A DNA stretch of 64,000 bases from Himantopus leucocephalus (taxonomy: Eukaryota; Chordata; Aves; Charadriiformes; Recurvirostridae). A program made the translations under genes and the position numbers. Each line of letters opens with the position of its first letter. Within the stretch, counting starts at the first letter, position 1. Below the pieces are notes generated by a model. It was given only the letters and a program-made list of their open reading frames with translations, was not told where the DNA came from and searched no databases. Location: NCBI GenBank assembly GCA_003993805.1, contig RSEF01000005.1, positions 17,896,132 through 17,960,131 on the forward strand, written 5' to 3'. Positions 42,214 through 55,494 of the stretch are shown piece after piece.

Positions 42214-42920
42214 TCCTCTTGTCTTTTGTGTATGCCATCTAGTTGTGTACTTGTTAAAGTGGTGTCTCTGAGTGTACGTGCATGTGTGAGGGTAGTCAAC
42301 TCCCACTAAAGTGGTAATATCATCCAGTCCAGTACTATGCCCATATTAGTAGTATTAATGCTGGTGGGGGAGGTGGGAAATATTTTACTGATTTTTAAAA
42401 CAAATAAACTCATTAAATGTAAGGGCAACTGTTTCAAAGCTGTATGCATCAACCCTCTCAGTTTTACTCCACTGGCGTCACAGCTTTCTCAAAACGAAAG
42501 CCTTGTACTGTCTGCAGAGTTTTCTGCTGAACTTTTAATAGTTTTGTGATGAGGTGCTGTGCAATTCAGCAGGTAATTGGCCTGTGTGTAACCCAAAATG
42601 TTTCTACAGGAGTATGTAGGTGAACGGCAGTTGGTACTAATTAAATAATTGCTTCCATTAAGCTGAACATAATTAATGCAACTTAGATAATAGAGAAAGT
42701 TAACTTGGTAATTTAACTGTTGCGGGTTTAGGGCAGAATTAATTTACTTTGTGATTTACTTTGTGGCAAAGAAGAAAGCATTGGGAAATACTGCTACAGA
42801 GCAACTCCAATGAGAAGGGATTACCTTGCAGTATCCACGGCTTCATATTAAACTTGTGCTGAAAACTTTTTATACTTCTGCAAGGTTGTATGGCAGATTA
42901 TAGTTAATGCTGGGAGGAAG

Positions 42921-42921
42921 N
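42921..42921. other. Single ambiguous base (N)
   Basis: One N in otherwise ordinary sequence. Unlike the N at 60718, no flanking duplication is seen, so it is probably an unresolved base call. Confidence 0.9.
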
Positions 42922-45830
42922 TTGTCTCAAGGGGCATTTAAGGCTTAGAAAACTTGAATGTACTTTGCAAGCTTGTGTCATTGCCCAAAGCACACCAGCA
43001 GTCTGCAGCCTCTCCCCTACTCCTTCTAAGAGTTTTAACTGCCTGGGGCCAGCTCTGATTCTGGGCAGGTTCAAGACCAGGATCCCACGGTGCTTGGCTC
43101 TAAGCTTAAGCGTGGTCTTCTCTGCAAGGGGAGAGGATGTGGGAGCTGAAGGTGACAGCAAGGCAGGCAGGGTAGTGCTTTCACCACCAATTTGGCAAGT
43201 CCCACTGCACCTTGAACAAAAGGAGCAGGCAAGTCCAAGGATGGTAACCAGGGCTGGCCAAGAGTGTAGTTATCCAATACATAGAGAGGAGGCAGGTCCA
43301 AGATCAAGCTAGGGTGTTAGAGTCAGGATCAGCAACGTAAGTTGCAAAGTAAGAGCTTAAGTGCACCTCCATAGCAAAGGGGTGAGGGCCCTGCTGGAGG
43401 TATCTCACAGAACTTTCTCACACTCAGCTATTTCCCAGCAATCTATTCTCAGTTTATGGTCATATCGTTCTAGGACTGGGCTTGCTTGAGCATGGGCAGC
43501 CAGACCCTCAGGAGGGAGAAGAGAGGTTACAGAGCATCTTCTGTTAAATAAATAATAAAAAAATACTTCTAAGATTTTCACACCCAGAAAAAGAGAGCTG
43601 CAGCCTTTTTTCCCAATGTTGCCAGTGGCAGGCTGGCCAGGGCACTCTCTGGGACTGGAATAACCACATTCAAGACTCTGCTTGTCCTCCTCACAGATCT
43701 CAGCTTGAACCTGTCTTCTACTCCCAAGAAGTAGTCCCAATTATCTTGCTATTCCTGAGATGAATATTTCACTTACCAGGGCTTTGGTTCTTCTTGGCAG
43801 CGATTGTTTTTTTTTCCTAATTCTTTTTTTACACCCGAAATTCCAGCCTGAAGCTGGAAGAACTTTATGAAAGCCAGGCAAATGACAAAACCCTCTTTAT
43901 TTTAATTTACCTCAATGTTTGTGAGTGTTGTGTATCATCATAGGAAAGAACATGTTCACCTCTGGTGTGGTACTGTAATGCCAGTGAAAAATGTGCCTTT
44001 GACCATAGGTTGAAATTTTCTGTGTTTTAAATGCTTGTTATCTAGTCCCAGAGCAAAGAAAGCCCAACCAAAGCAGGCATAGTTGGAATGGCTGGGGCAG
44101 GATGAAATTTTTGTCACCAATCTTGCTGAGCAGAGGCCAGCCAGAAGGCTGTTCCCCACGCATGAGCAGAAAGCGTCACAACTCCTTCATTTCACAGTGC
44201 CTTGTATCTGAGAAATTCTCTGAAAACTCCTGTTGCCAGCAGCGGTGCTGGGTATTGTGGGATGATGCTCAGGGAATTGCTGCTGCTGTTGAGGATGAAT
44301 CACGGTAGTTCAGTTGTCAGTGGAAGCTGGAGGGGAGGGCAGGTGTGGTCCTACACTAATTTCCTCCTTGTTCTTACTTGTGTATCTGTCCCTGTTCTTA
44401 AAGGTCTGAAGTCATGTGCTGGGGTGCAGGATTTACCTGCCTTGTCTTGTTATTTTAAATGTCTTCTAAGCATCAGCTAAGATCAAAAACCCTCAAGTGT
44501 TCTTTAGATAAATGTCTTGCTCTTTGTGAGGAAAAGCAAAAGATTGAATTGTCTTGACATTTTATAATCTTTCTGTTTTCGCATGTTGAAGCTTAAATGT
44601 ATTGAAAAAGGCCCCTGTCATTTTTCTGAAGTCTGCTGAATCTCTGCAGATGGGAGTAATATCCTCAATTCTTTGCAGTCTCATTTCTGTATCTGGTCCT
44701 GCAACCTTCAGGAGTCTGATGTAAGGTTTTGTTTTGCTCAGGACTGTGCTGGCTTCTGGACAGTTTAGGCATACCTGTTACTAAATTATATCTGATGAGG
44801 AAATATGAAAAGATCAAATATAGCTTTATTTTCTGGAATACCTCACCTACATGAGTTGCTTGAGGGTGGAGCTGGGTGACTACTTGTCAATGAATACTGT
44901 CCTATTCTCCGTAGTACTGCATCTGTTTGAGCTGCTGGAATCTATTATTTGTGTAATAAGTTTTCCAGCCTCAGCTGTAATCTTATTTAGTTGTGAACAA
45001 TCTGTATACAGCATTGACACATATCATTTCTATGCGAAGCTAATATGCAGTGCAAGGGAAAACATATTTAGGTGGCTGTGTTGGATTTGGGAACCTGTGA
45101 AGCTCATCATTCCTGCCTTTTCTTATCAAATAGTAGACTGCAGCATTCTGGTACCATGCAGCCCATCAGGAGTAGATGTATTTCTGTCAAGGGAAGGAAA
45201 GAAAATTCAGTCACTTTTTCTTTCTGCTCTGGTGCTCCAGGAGATGCAGAGAAGAGAAATGTGATCCCTGAGGATCTCCGCAGATAGTGAGAAAAGAATA
45301 TATAGAGAATGTGAAAATCATCTACAGGATGCCGTACCTCAAGGAATTCCAGATTCAATTGACTTTTGATACCTCAGGCTTTAAGCTGTCTTTTTGGTAG
45401 TAGGCATTGTAGATGATGCTGTCTTCAGGCAGCAGACAGCACTATGCGGGCCCTTCCATAGAACACGACGGGGTGATGGGCGGTGGTGTGTTGTCAATGA
45501 GCAGTGAAGTTCTTACACCAAAATGACTGTTTTGATAGTCACTTTTTCCACAGAAATGTCAGAATTAATGATTCTTTATTGATGGTAGAAGCATTTTGTC
45601 AATCATTCCCCCCTTGAATTGAAAACAATCCAATTAATAATGCTGAAAGGAAATGTTTCACAAAGGACTGGAAAATGTACCCATTTTGAATCCTGGTGAA
45701 AAATAGAGCCTTCAGTGTGCCAGTATTTTTTTAAAAATTGTTTTCTGACAAGCCTTCTCTTGGTAGAGAGTCTCACACATCAGGGGAAACAAGGAGGTAA
45801 TGACTACCTGGCTGTTGTGTTAGATGTGTC

Positions 45831-45842
45831 TGTGTGTGTGTG
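45831..45842. repeat. Short (TG)n tract
   Basis: Six TG units following an imperfect TGTGTC; a simple repeat. Confidence 0.75.
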
Positions 45843-48062
45843 AGAGACTGGTGGTGCTGCTACATAATCCTTGTTGCTTAAAAACACACTCTCAGGTGGG
45901 AGCTAGCTGCAAAATGCTGCTAGTTAGAGCTTCTCTCTGGCTGCAAGGACAAGGACTGTGGCTCATGTTGCTGGTGCTCAGATATTTCATAATCCAGGTG
46001 TGGAGTGTTCCCCAGTACTTTCAGTTGCCTGTCTGTCCCTGTCAGCTGTCTCAGACCTACTCTTAATCGCAAATTTTGGCCAAGGGTGAACCTTGGGTAT
46101 GAGGGCAGGGAGGCCTTGAGCTAGAGATGTCTTTCCTCCCAGGAGACAGTGCCCTGTTAGTTGCGTTTAGGGAATGATGGAAATACTCATTTAATCTGAT
46201 CTGTTTAAACTTGGCTATACTGCTACTGCCCTTCAGATTTCTGGTTTGCATTTGTGATTACTTTTTTCTTCCCCCTGGAAACTGAGCTTGCTTCATCAGT
46301 TGGAGAGGCTGCTGAAAAGCAATGAATTCTGCCTTTGTACCAGGCTTTTAAAGAAATTATTTTTGATTCTAAGATGATTGGATGTGTTTCAGTGTCGGCA
46401 CTGGGTATGCATTTTTAAGAATGGTATTGAGACTTTCATACAAAAAAATCAGCTAAGCATGTTCCTAGGATGTTATTTTATAGTATTGAAGAAAGTATTG
46501 AGTGCAGTAGTATTAAATAAAACCTTTCAATTAATTTATCAAAACACTTGCAGTGCTTTCTTCCTTCCAGGACAGGCAAAATTTAAACAAACACCAAGTA
46601 AAGGAAGGGGACAGAAACATTTTTTTGACCTTATATCTTGCATCTCTTTTGCTTTAACTGGGACTAGTTAGGCTGAATACATAATGATAAGCTCAGGAGC
46701 TTAATTTTTGTTGAAGGGAACTTTGTAGCAGGAGTTTGAAAAGTCACAGTGTGATTGATGTCAAGTAAGCCTGAAGTTGCATAGGCTTTGAGCTTGTTGT
46801 CCGCAATAATGTGCGTTAACCTCAGTGAACAATCAACAACTGTAGTAATGGTTAACAGAGCATACAGATTTAATAAAAAGCAGATGATGACAACAACAAA
46901 TATATCTTGGATATTTTTTTACCCTTTGAAAGCTAAATGAAAAAGTTTAAAGAAGAACTTTGTGGTTAATATTTTGGTGGGGCCAGTATGGTTTTAACAA
47001 TTTTCAACAAAATAGATGCTGACATTCCTTATGAGGCTGGTTTTCTGGCAGACATGAAAAAATAAGTTCATAAAACAAAGATTAGAAACCATGAAAAGGG
47101 AAGAAGCCATCTTAGTAATGTTGCCTGTACATATGTTTCATTAGGTGGGCAGTAGAGCTGCTCCTCTGCTTTAGGCAGAAGTCCAGAATTTATTTCTGGG
47201 CTATGTGCCTGGTCAGTTGTATCCTTATATGTAGATCTCTGTGCTAAAATTCAAAAAGATTTACAGCAGAGGAGTTAAATTTGTGGTGGTCTCTAAGAAT
47301 ATAAGTCAAGCAAATTCTGTCGCTTAGGATATAAGTCAAGCTACATCAAATGATACGAAAGACACACGAGCACTTTCTTGGATTGGAAACAAGGCAGAAA
47401 CTTTGGAGAGGTACATTGTAGAAACAATTCCTCTAAGTTTAATTTTACTCAAATTTTTGTTGGTTTTGGTGCTTTTGCCATTTGAAACTGGAACAAGCAT
47501 GGAATCCTATTTGTTCTAATAAGTTGGAAATGAAAATAAAAACATATTTGTCCCAGTGAGGTCCTTTTTAATACGTAGAGTTCTCCCAAGTTGTCGTCCT
47601 GTTCATGTCTCAGTTCTATAACATCCTCTCCTGAGAGCTTCTGGGAAATAGAGTTTGGATGCATTTTACCAGTTGTGAATAATCTGTTCCTGTACTATGG
47701 ATGCACTTTGGATTGAAGACATTATGGGGGAAAGAAGATTTTGTATCTTGCATGGCAAGGCTCCATGCCTGATGCAGTAATGCTGTTGTAAGCAGCAGAA
47801 GTGTTCAAAAGTGGGTAAAGACACATCGGTGCAATCAGTGGTTCATAGTCTCCTTTCTATTATACGATTACTTCTTACTTGAAAGATCTTCTAATGCTGT
47901 ACTTGAATTATTTAATTTATGCAACAGATTTTTTTTTTTCCTTCTCGGTACTTCTCCTGAACTGAGAGTGTGCTTAAATGGGAAGGAATGGCCCTATTTC
48001 TTCTGTCTAATCTAATTAATCTGTCTCATTTATTCGGTAATTAAAACATACAGATTTTTTAA

Positions 48063-48082
48063 TTTTTTTTTTTTTTTTTTTT
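48063..48082. repeat. Poly-T run, 20 bases
   Basis: Twenty Ts, preceded by six Ts and AA. It could be the A-tail of a minus-strand retroposed sequence, but nothing recognisable lies next to it. Recorded as a simple repeat. Confidence 0.85.
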
Positions 48083-48789
48083 ACTCACAAAGTAGAAGAC
48101 AGGAGTGCTGAACATCCGTGTCTGTCTGGTTGAATAAAACACATCGTGTGGTGCCATCCTCTTCACTTGAAACAGGCGTTTGAAGTTCACCCTTTTGGAT
48201 GACTTTGAACTGAAGGCAAGGAAAGCCTGCTGGGAAAATAAGTGTCAAAGGCCTTGTAGGCCTTTTGAAAGAGTTAAATCACTCTCTGATCTCACTGGTT
48301 TCAGTCAGGCTATTATGTCTTTATGCGTCTTGTCTTTGAGGATTAGTCTGAACTCTTAATTGTCCATTCCTGATGGTTTCTGTCACTCCAAGTGCACTAA
48401 TCTTGCCTTAAACAATAACTATGGCAGTCATTGCATTGGCATAAAACCTCTTGTTATTCTACTTAGAACATTCTGCACTTAAAAGCTTTTCCTTCAAAGC
48501 CTTTCAGCCAGTCCATAACTGGGGTGATGGGGGGTGAGGAGCGTGGGCAAAGCTGAGCAGAGCCATAGCACTTGGTAAACCATTTGCTGTCACGTTCTCT
48601 GGACTCCTGGAGGAAGGGAAGTGTCTCCAAGGCCCCTTTTTACTAAAATCTGCTGATAGCAAGCTGGCAGAGCGTTGATTCCCAGGCGGTTTGCACAAGA
48701 ACGGAATCTAACATCTGCACCTGCCAAGTGCCCTGTGGGCTTTGAGAAGAAGCAGTATGCATTTATATGTGAGTCTTACTGTGACAGAA

Positions 48790-49232
48790 GTGAAGGGCCA
48801 TGAAGATGATTTAAAGGACTGGAGCACCTCTCATAGGAAAGGCTGAGAGACCTGGGACTATTCAGCTTTGAAAATAGAAGGCTCGGGAAGGTGTCTTATC
48901 AATGTATTTAAATACCTGAAGGGAGGGTGCAAAGAAGATTGAAGCCAGGCTCTTTTTAGTGGTGCCCAGTGACAGGACAAGAGGCAGTAGGCACAAACTG
49001 AAACACAGGAGGTTCTATCCAAACATCAGGGAAACACTTTTTTGCTGTGGGCGTGTGAGCACTGGCACAAGTTGCCCAGTGAGGTTGTAGAGTCTCCATC
49101 CTTGGAGATCTTTAAAAGCTGTCTGGAGACAGTCCTGGGCAACTGGCTCTAGGTGGCTCTACTTGAACAGGGTGGTTGGATCAGATGACATCCAGAGGTC
49201 CCTTCCATCCTTAACTGGTCTGTGATTCTGTG
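48790..49232 (+). mobile_element. CR1 LINE 3' fragment, decayed
   Basis: Plus-orientation CR1 3' end of about 440 bases. It begins within the ORF2 C-terminal region ('gaagggccatgaagatgat', 'ggactggagcacctctcat') and continues through 'aggacaagaggcagtaggc', 'aagttgcccagtgaggttg' and 'tccatccttggagatcttta'. It closes with a 'ggtggttggatcagatgaca' block and an ATTCTGTG octamer at 49225-49232. Short ORF2-like peptides survive (for example [20 protein letters not shown]), but stops and frame breaks interrupt them. A 5'-truncated, inactive copy, more diverged than the one at 28.8 kb. Confidence 0.92.
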
Positions 49233-52080
49233 AAGCTAAGTTTCAATACAGAGCATCACATGGGCAATGACCTGACTTGAGATGGAGGTTTAATTTTCCT
49301 GCTGTCTTGTCTCCTCCGGTGCAACGTGTAGTCATCTCATTCTTTTGTAAAGTATGGTCCCACTAATGACACCTTTTGCTGTTCTATTGATTATTTTTTC
49401 TTTAGTTTTTTTAAAATTATTTTTAGTTTATTAAAAAAACCTCCAATTTCTGTACACATGAGCTTTTGGGGATATCTCAGCTTTCATTAAAAAAATAAAT
49501 AAAAAATTAATCTTTGTGTTTATAGAGAAAAAGATCAAAAGCATCACTTTCTAAAAAGCCAAAATATTAGGTAATAAAGTGATTCTAATGTTCAGTGTTT
49601 TATGAAAACATTTTGATATTAGGAAGCTGATTTTTTTATTTTTCTTTAGATTAACTTGGCAGTATTAGCTTCTTGTATTTTCTGTTCTTCAACAAACATT
49701 TTTCACTGCAAAAATAATGGTTTTACACATTACATATTCTGGATGTGTAGAATTTATGTATGCATCTTTTTTGAGTCCATGAAGTGCTCATATCTGATCT
49801 GGTGTTTAACATGATTCAGATTATGCAAAGAAGCTGATAATGCTACTCTGTTCTAATTAAGTGCTTGAACACTGGCCTAAGTGGAAATATGCTGTGTGGG
49901 ATGTTCAGAAGTGCCCGTGGGAGAAAGGAGCTTAAGCCCCATTGACAGTGAAGAGCTTGACCCCACCAGCTTGGGAACGTGATGTCTCCCCCATGCTCTG
50001 CTCCTGCGCCTGTCAGTGGGTGTTGTCATTTTAATGACTTCATGAGCCAAGCTATGGGTTTCATGCACCATCCCTTTACAGTCACACTAATGAAAACTGT
50101 TATACCTTGCCAGGTTTTCTCTATTACATTTCAATCCAGTGTCTTTAGTCCAGTGAATGAGGGGATCTCTTTTGTCCTTCTCGAAAGACACAGATTTTTC
50201 CTTGTATTTTGCAAAAGACACGTGGCTTCTGACGCACAGACTCCTGTTTTGCAGGTCCCCGGTTTGCTGGTTGAGGAGAGGCCACCTTTCCAACTGGGAT
50301 CACGTCGGGTCCTCTGAGCTCCCATTCCTGCATCAGGTACATGAATGGCTGCGATCAATTAATTGATCTAAAATTAAGTTCTGAGTGGATAATTGCTGAA
50401 CATAAGGCTTCAGTGAATGGCTTTTTAAAGAGTAGAAAAGACAACCTGTAGAAGCTATTATAATTAATATAATGGATCATGGTGGTAACAGCAATGTTGC
50501 TTACTGCTGATGTGGATTGTGTTTCCTTGTTTCCCTGAGAGTGGGGTGGCCTGGAAAGACCCTGTGCTGAGCCCTTTGGGTGAGGGGACTGAAATGGGCA
50601 TTGAATTATCTAACTAATCAACTTCAAGCAAGGTGGGTACTGTTTACCTGAATTCAGAGAGCAACTCTGTTCTTTCCAAGCCAGATCATTTTTTCCATTT
50701 ATTATGAAGGCTGATACGAGACTTCACTTTTTAAGAAACAATAATAAAAAATCCTGTTGACTGAAGTATTGCGTGAAATCTGTCCATCTTCATTCCATCC
50801 CCCTTGAACCTGTGTCGTCTGTGCACAGTCTATGTATTTTGAATAGGGAAAAAAACCAACCTTGTGCTTCCAATCATGTTATAAAAATGGTGGAGATGTT
50901 GAATAACATGCTGTTGTAAGAGAAGGATAGATAAACAGATTAAAAAAAGAGATGCTGCAGCATCTGGCACAGTTACTGTAAGTATATAGTTGATAACCCA
51001 GCAACAAATGATTAAGACACAGAAATAGATTTAGGATAATCTCACAGAGCACAGCCCCTGAAGTGGGGAGACAGGAAGAAGATGATACATTTGAGTTTAT
51101 GTTCAGTCCCCTCTAGAGCCATGTGGGGAAAACTCTTTCTGAATCTTTTGGAAGAATAAAGCTACAAGTGAAACACTGTAATAACTTCCAAGTGGGTAGA
51201 TCTGAAGCAGTGAAGCATTTTAAAGGGAGGATTAGTCTTCCCCCTTTCTTTTATTTATCTTAAATACTTCCTTTCCTTTCCTACTTAAATGGGCTTCTGC
51301 AGCACATGCAAACTAGGGTTTTGACCATGGTCTGTGGTGTGCAGTGGAACTGAAGACAGGCATCTGGTGTTAATTGGTCTTAACTTTTGACTCAGGTTTA
51401 AAAATTTTAAAATTTTAATTTTTCAGTGACCGTTCTCCTCCAGCTCCTAGCTCTCTTCTTTGTAGGAAAAGGTATTTTCTTTACTTTTATGTGTATCTAT
51501 GACTTCCACCTAATAGAGTCTGTAATCAGACTAGGGGTTTGTTTTGCTTTCTGAATTACTGTGTCAGAACTTAAGTAACTTTGCTTTCAATTCTCAAACT
51601 GAATTATATGTTTCAGCCAAGGAGATGCAGCAAACAGGCTTTCAGCAGCTGGACTGACCCAATTTTCTGCATTGCTAGTGATGATTTTGTTGTTTTTATG
51701 TGGTTGTATATTTAACTCAAGCAGAGCTTCCAAAAGACAAGGATCAGAGAGGAGTAGGAGGCTTCTTTGTTTGCTTTGTTGCTGTAAATATTCACTCTGT
51801 GTCACTGTATGATTTAGAGGATGCGGCTCTTAGGGCCATGTTTACTGCCTCATCCTTACAGAGTTGTGCACAGCACTGCCATATAAAGTGTGCAGGAATA
51901 AAACCAAACAAAATCTGTTTCTCTGCAGAAATTTTTTATATTGAGCCTTTAAGATTGTCTTTACAGGCTAAGGACAAACTTTTTTTCTTACGGGCTTGTA
52001 GTGAAACATGGTGCTGGGGGCATCTGTTGGGGCTGATAGTTAATGTATTTGATTATGGATATAATAAGTGTTTGTAATTT
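49233..52080. other. Non-coding DNA, no recognised gene
   Basis: 2.8 kb between two CR1 copies. It contains a 16-base palindrome at 50353-50368 in AT-rich surroundings and otherwise no recognisable feature. Open frames at 49979-50317 and 51700-52077 look like chance. Confidence 0.65.
50353..50368. promoter_or_regulatory. Perfect 16-bp palindrome with homeodomain core
   Basis: GATCAATTAATTGATC is a perfect palindrome containing a central TTAA within AATTAATT, a form compatible with paired homeodomain half-sites. Further TAATTA words follow within 120 bases. Its function is inference only; a palindrome of this length may occur by chance in 64 kb of AT-rich DNA. Confidence 0.25.
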
Positions 52081-52405
52081 CACGGAATGACAGAATGATA
52101 GGGGTTGGAAATCTCTGGAAATCATCTAGTCCAACCCCCCTGCCAAAGCTGGTTCACCTAGAACAGGTTGTACAGGAATGCATCCAGGTGGGTCTTGAAT
52201 ATCTCCAGAGAAGGAGACTCCACAGCCTCTCTGGGCAGCCTCTTCCAGTGCGCTGTCACCCTCAAAGTAAAGAAGTTTTTCCTCACGTTGAGATGGAATT
52301 TCCTGTGTTCCAGTTTGTGCCTGTTGCCTCTTGTCTTGTCGCTGGGCACTGCTGAAGAAAGTCTGGCCCCACCCTCTTGACACCCGCCCTTTAGATATTT
52401 AGAAA
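52081..52405 (-). mobile_element. CR1 LINE 3' fragment
   Basis: Minus-orientation CR1 3' end. At its left (3') edge it has two degenerate octamers on the plus strand, CACGGAAT and GACAGAAT, the reverse complement form of ATTCTRTG. Next come 'ggggttggaaatctctgg' and 'atcatctagtccaacccccc', the hallmark of avian CR1. The rest covers the 3' UTR and the last part of ORF2, ending near 'cgccctttagatattt'. The 5' end is truncated. It is better preserved than the copy at 48.8 kb and of the opposite orientation. Confidence 0.95.
52158..52349 (-). pseudogene. CR1 ORF2 C-terminal fragment
   Basis: A 63-codon open frame matching the extreme C-terminus of CR1 ORF2. It contains [20 protein letters not shown] early on, then [20 protein letters not shown] and a terminal THLDAFL. 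The start codon is incidental. The endonuclease and reverse-transcriptase domains are absent through 5' truncation, so no functional protein is expected. This frame is intact to its usual stop region, which suggests moderate age. Confidence 0.88.
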
Positions 52406-54864
52406 TAAGAAATAAGCTTTACTTTAAATTATATGAAAGAAGCATGAGTTTCCCAAGTAGTATTTCACCATTGAAATCAGGCAATATGAATTGTCATCTC
52501 AAGCTCAGCGTCACTGGGAGGTGAGATTTAGCCAAAGCAGTCACTTCTGCTGTACAGACGAGGAGATGGAGCAGTGGAAAAATGGCACACTGTTGTCTTC
52601 CTTTCACGGGCAGAAAGGGAGGGAAATGTCTGCCTGTGTCTATGCAGTACTTACAAACAGACAAGGAGTCTAGACCAGAAGCTGTCAGGTTGTAGACTCT
52701 CTGAGGGATTTAAAACAATCCTTGTGCCATGAAAAGACTTTTTGCCCACACGCCTGATGGTAGGAGTGGTGTCATTGTGGAGGGGAGTAATGCTTTGCTT
52801 TCCTGACTAGTTTTTGTTTTTCTTCAGCTCTTCTTGCCTCACTACTGACAGGGAGGCTGGTTTTCCATGCTAAACACTTTGAGGTTGACAGGATGGAGAA
52901 AACCTACAGGCTCCTTTGTCAGCTGTAATCAATAAGAAGTGAAAATCTCACTTTGAGAAGCCCTCTTCCAACTATAAAAGGCAACAAAAGTCATGAAGGT
53001 GAAACCCTGATTTTAGACCAAACTGAAAACTAAGAGTTTCTCACTGCTCATCTCTGTGCACCTCAGTCAAGGAAAGAACCACACTGTGCTAGACAGTCCT
53101 CAAAGATTCCTTCCTCAGACAGCTCATAAGCTGGACCTTTGTTTAGTGCATCCCTGTGCTCTCAGGGCAGAAACTTGCTTGCTGCAAGAGCTTTAATTAT
53201 CATATTGCAATCTTCTCTGAAGGTCCTGTTCACCTTCTGAGAGATGCCAAATTTCTCCAGCTCTTGTGAGAGTTACTGGGAGATGAGAAAATTTCATTAA
53301 TAACATCTAGGCAAAAGGAGGGATCAGAATTAGCTTTTTAACCTAACAGATCTGCTTTATTTTTAAAAACAAGTAAATAATTTCTATTGAAGAAAAAAAG
53401 TGGTTTCTTTCCAAATAGATTTAATTGCCAGCAAGCCACATTGAAAATGGGGATAACAACTTTTAATTATGATTAAGGATAGACAGAAATTCCCAGAGCA
53501 CCTGGTTAATCAAAAGTAGAGGCTGAGGAGTGCAGTATTTTTCATGCTGTATTCTGGTGACAATGGCAAGTCATTTGGAAAGCATAATGACAAAAGTTAA
53601 GTCTAACTGATATGTTCTTGTTTTGTGATGTTGAGTAACTATTAGTATGGGCTCTTACTGTCATCTTTGTTTTGCAGGATGCAATGCAAGCGAATAAATA
53701 TGACTGTATCCTGTATTGATGTTTAACTCACAACTCGGCTGCTTATTTGGTTGATACGGAGTTTTTATTCCCTTTATGTTATGGGTACTGCTAGGGAATT
53801 TGGTGGTGATAAAAATACAGAACTCTTTCAACGAGCTTTGCACTGACAGATCTCGATGTTTTGTGAAGTATGATTAACCTCACTTTGCAGATATGTAACA
53901 GAGGAACAAGTTTGTCCCCATGGTCACTTGCCTGGTGGGACAACTGGGATGAGGATTCCTGCCCTGGAGTCTCAGCATGGGGCTCCCTCTGTCTGACTGT
54001 ACAGCCTCTGCTTTGTTACTAGAACTGTCAGTATTATCATTCCTCTTAAGGATGTAGGGAAGGTTTTAGGTTCCCCAGATATTAATTGGGTATCTTTTTG
54101 TCAGCGCTAAATTCATTTTAAAGAAGAGATACAAAAATAGCACATCCTTTTTTATTAGCTATCGTACATCCTCTAGAAGCTTCTTTGCCAAATGCATAAA
54201 AGAATGCAATTAATAGCTACCCAAGAGATTTATTCTATTGACTTGACTAGCTTATTTCTAAAGTAGTTTGACATTTTATTTGTCTGACTTATCTGTTGTT
54301 GTAGGGAGATTTTGTTTTATTACCCTTGAGAAGGCTGAAATGTTAAAACAGGAAATACAGGAGCTCCTTTCATTACTTTTTTTTACTATGAAATGTGAAC
54401 TCACAGACTGGAGTGTCAGCTCTGCAGTAAAGAAGAAATCTGGGCTCGGGGCTGGGACAAAATGGTGCTGAGGAGATTTAGATTTGATTACAAACCATAT
54501 CCCAAACCCTCTGTGGTAAGCTGCTTATACCTCAATCCTACAAAGCAGTTTTAAGCCCTGCACACCCTCCTCTCAAATGTGAAATTCAGGTTGAGCCTTG
54601 TCTTCCTTGGGCACTGCCAACATCCCAGCATCTGCAGTCATCGTGAACTGGCACTGCAGGGGAGGAGTGCACTGGAGTGAAGTTGGGTTCTGGCTCCCAG
54701 AGCAGACTTAGCTGTAAACAGTAGGACAGATGTAATTTAAAATACCCCCTGGTGTTGCTGCTGGATGTGTATTGTCAGTAATGTGAACTATAGTGGTAAC
54801 TATAATATGTTAACAAGGAGTCATTTACCTGGAGGAGCAAGAGCCATTTTTATATGGTTGTCTT

Positions 54865-55494
54865 TTAAACTGAACTTGCTTCTTCTTCAGCCAGTCCAAA
54901 CATGCTTGACTTTAACTGAAATCTCTTAAATTTAATCACTTGGTGGTGGTTTTGTAATGGTATTCTGGTGTTCAGTCCTCTCTGCAGTGCTTCTACCCTC
55001 ATGCATGCACACACTCTCCATTTGGGAATGCAAGTGAAATATTTGCTCTGATTATCATCTTTGGGAGGCACTACAAGTAGGAAGGTTTTTTGAGTGGCTA
55101 GGAGAAAGCTCAGAGTCAGATCAGAAGCAGAAAAAGGAATTGAGTGTGGATTTGCAGTTTTCTGTGTGTGAGCATACTGTTTTACTTTGTGTTGCCATTT
55201 TGAGTCAAAGAAGATGAAAAGCATTTGATTAATAGAAGCCTGGATGAAGATATGTGCTCTCATGTGGTTTTTGAGTCCTGTAGATCTTGGGCTTGGCACC
55301 CAAAAAACCCGTCCCTTTATGAAGGAGGTTTCTTCATAGTAGAGAAGACTGTAAGGTAAATGAAACAAGCAGGTATAGCAGGCATATATTATTAAGCATG
55401 TTTTGTGTGAGTAAATGAATATCCACAGTTCTAAAAGGAGTCTAGGACTGAGCTCTGCAAAAATAAATTGCTTTATCTTAATAATATACAACAT
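54865..55494 (-). other. Unrecognised 209-codon open frame
   Basis: The longest gap-free open frame in the window, 630 bases including the stop. The translation starts MLYIIKIKQFIFAELS, has a hydrophobic N-terminal third rich in L, I, Y and F, then a mixed region with VPPKDDNQSKYF and an ending LAEEEASSV. I recognise no domain. Codon use follows the AT-rich background, the start has no clear Kozak context, and there is no promoter or splice support. A frame this long is uncommon but not impossible by chance in 64 kb on two strands. It is most likely not a gene. Confidence 0.1.

Larger units (their letters stand above)
37681..48789. other. Non-coding DNA, no recognised gene
   Basis: 11 kb without a recognisable gene or transposon. 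It holds a 23-bp tandem duplication, a GT microsatellite, a single ambiguous base and a poly-T run, each listed separately. Open frames such as 44851-45264 (+, 137 codons) and 41482-41805 (+, 107 codons) show no known domain, and their splice context is unconvincing. Confidence 0.65.
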
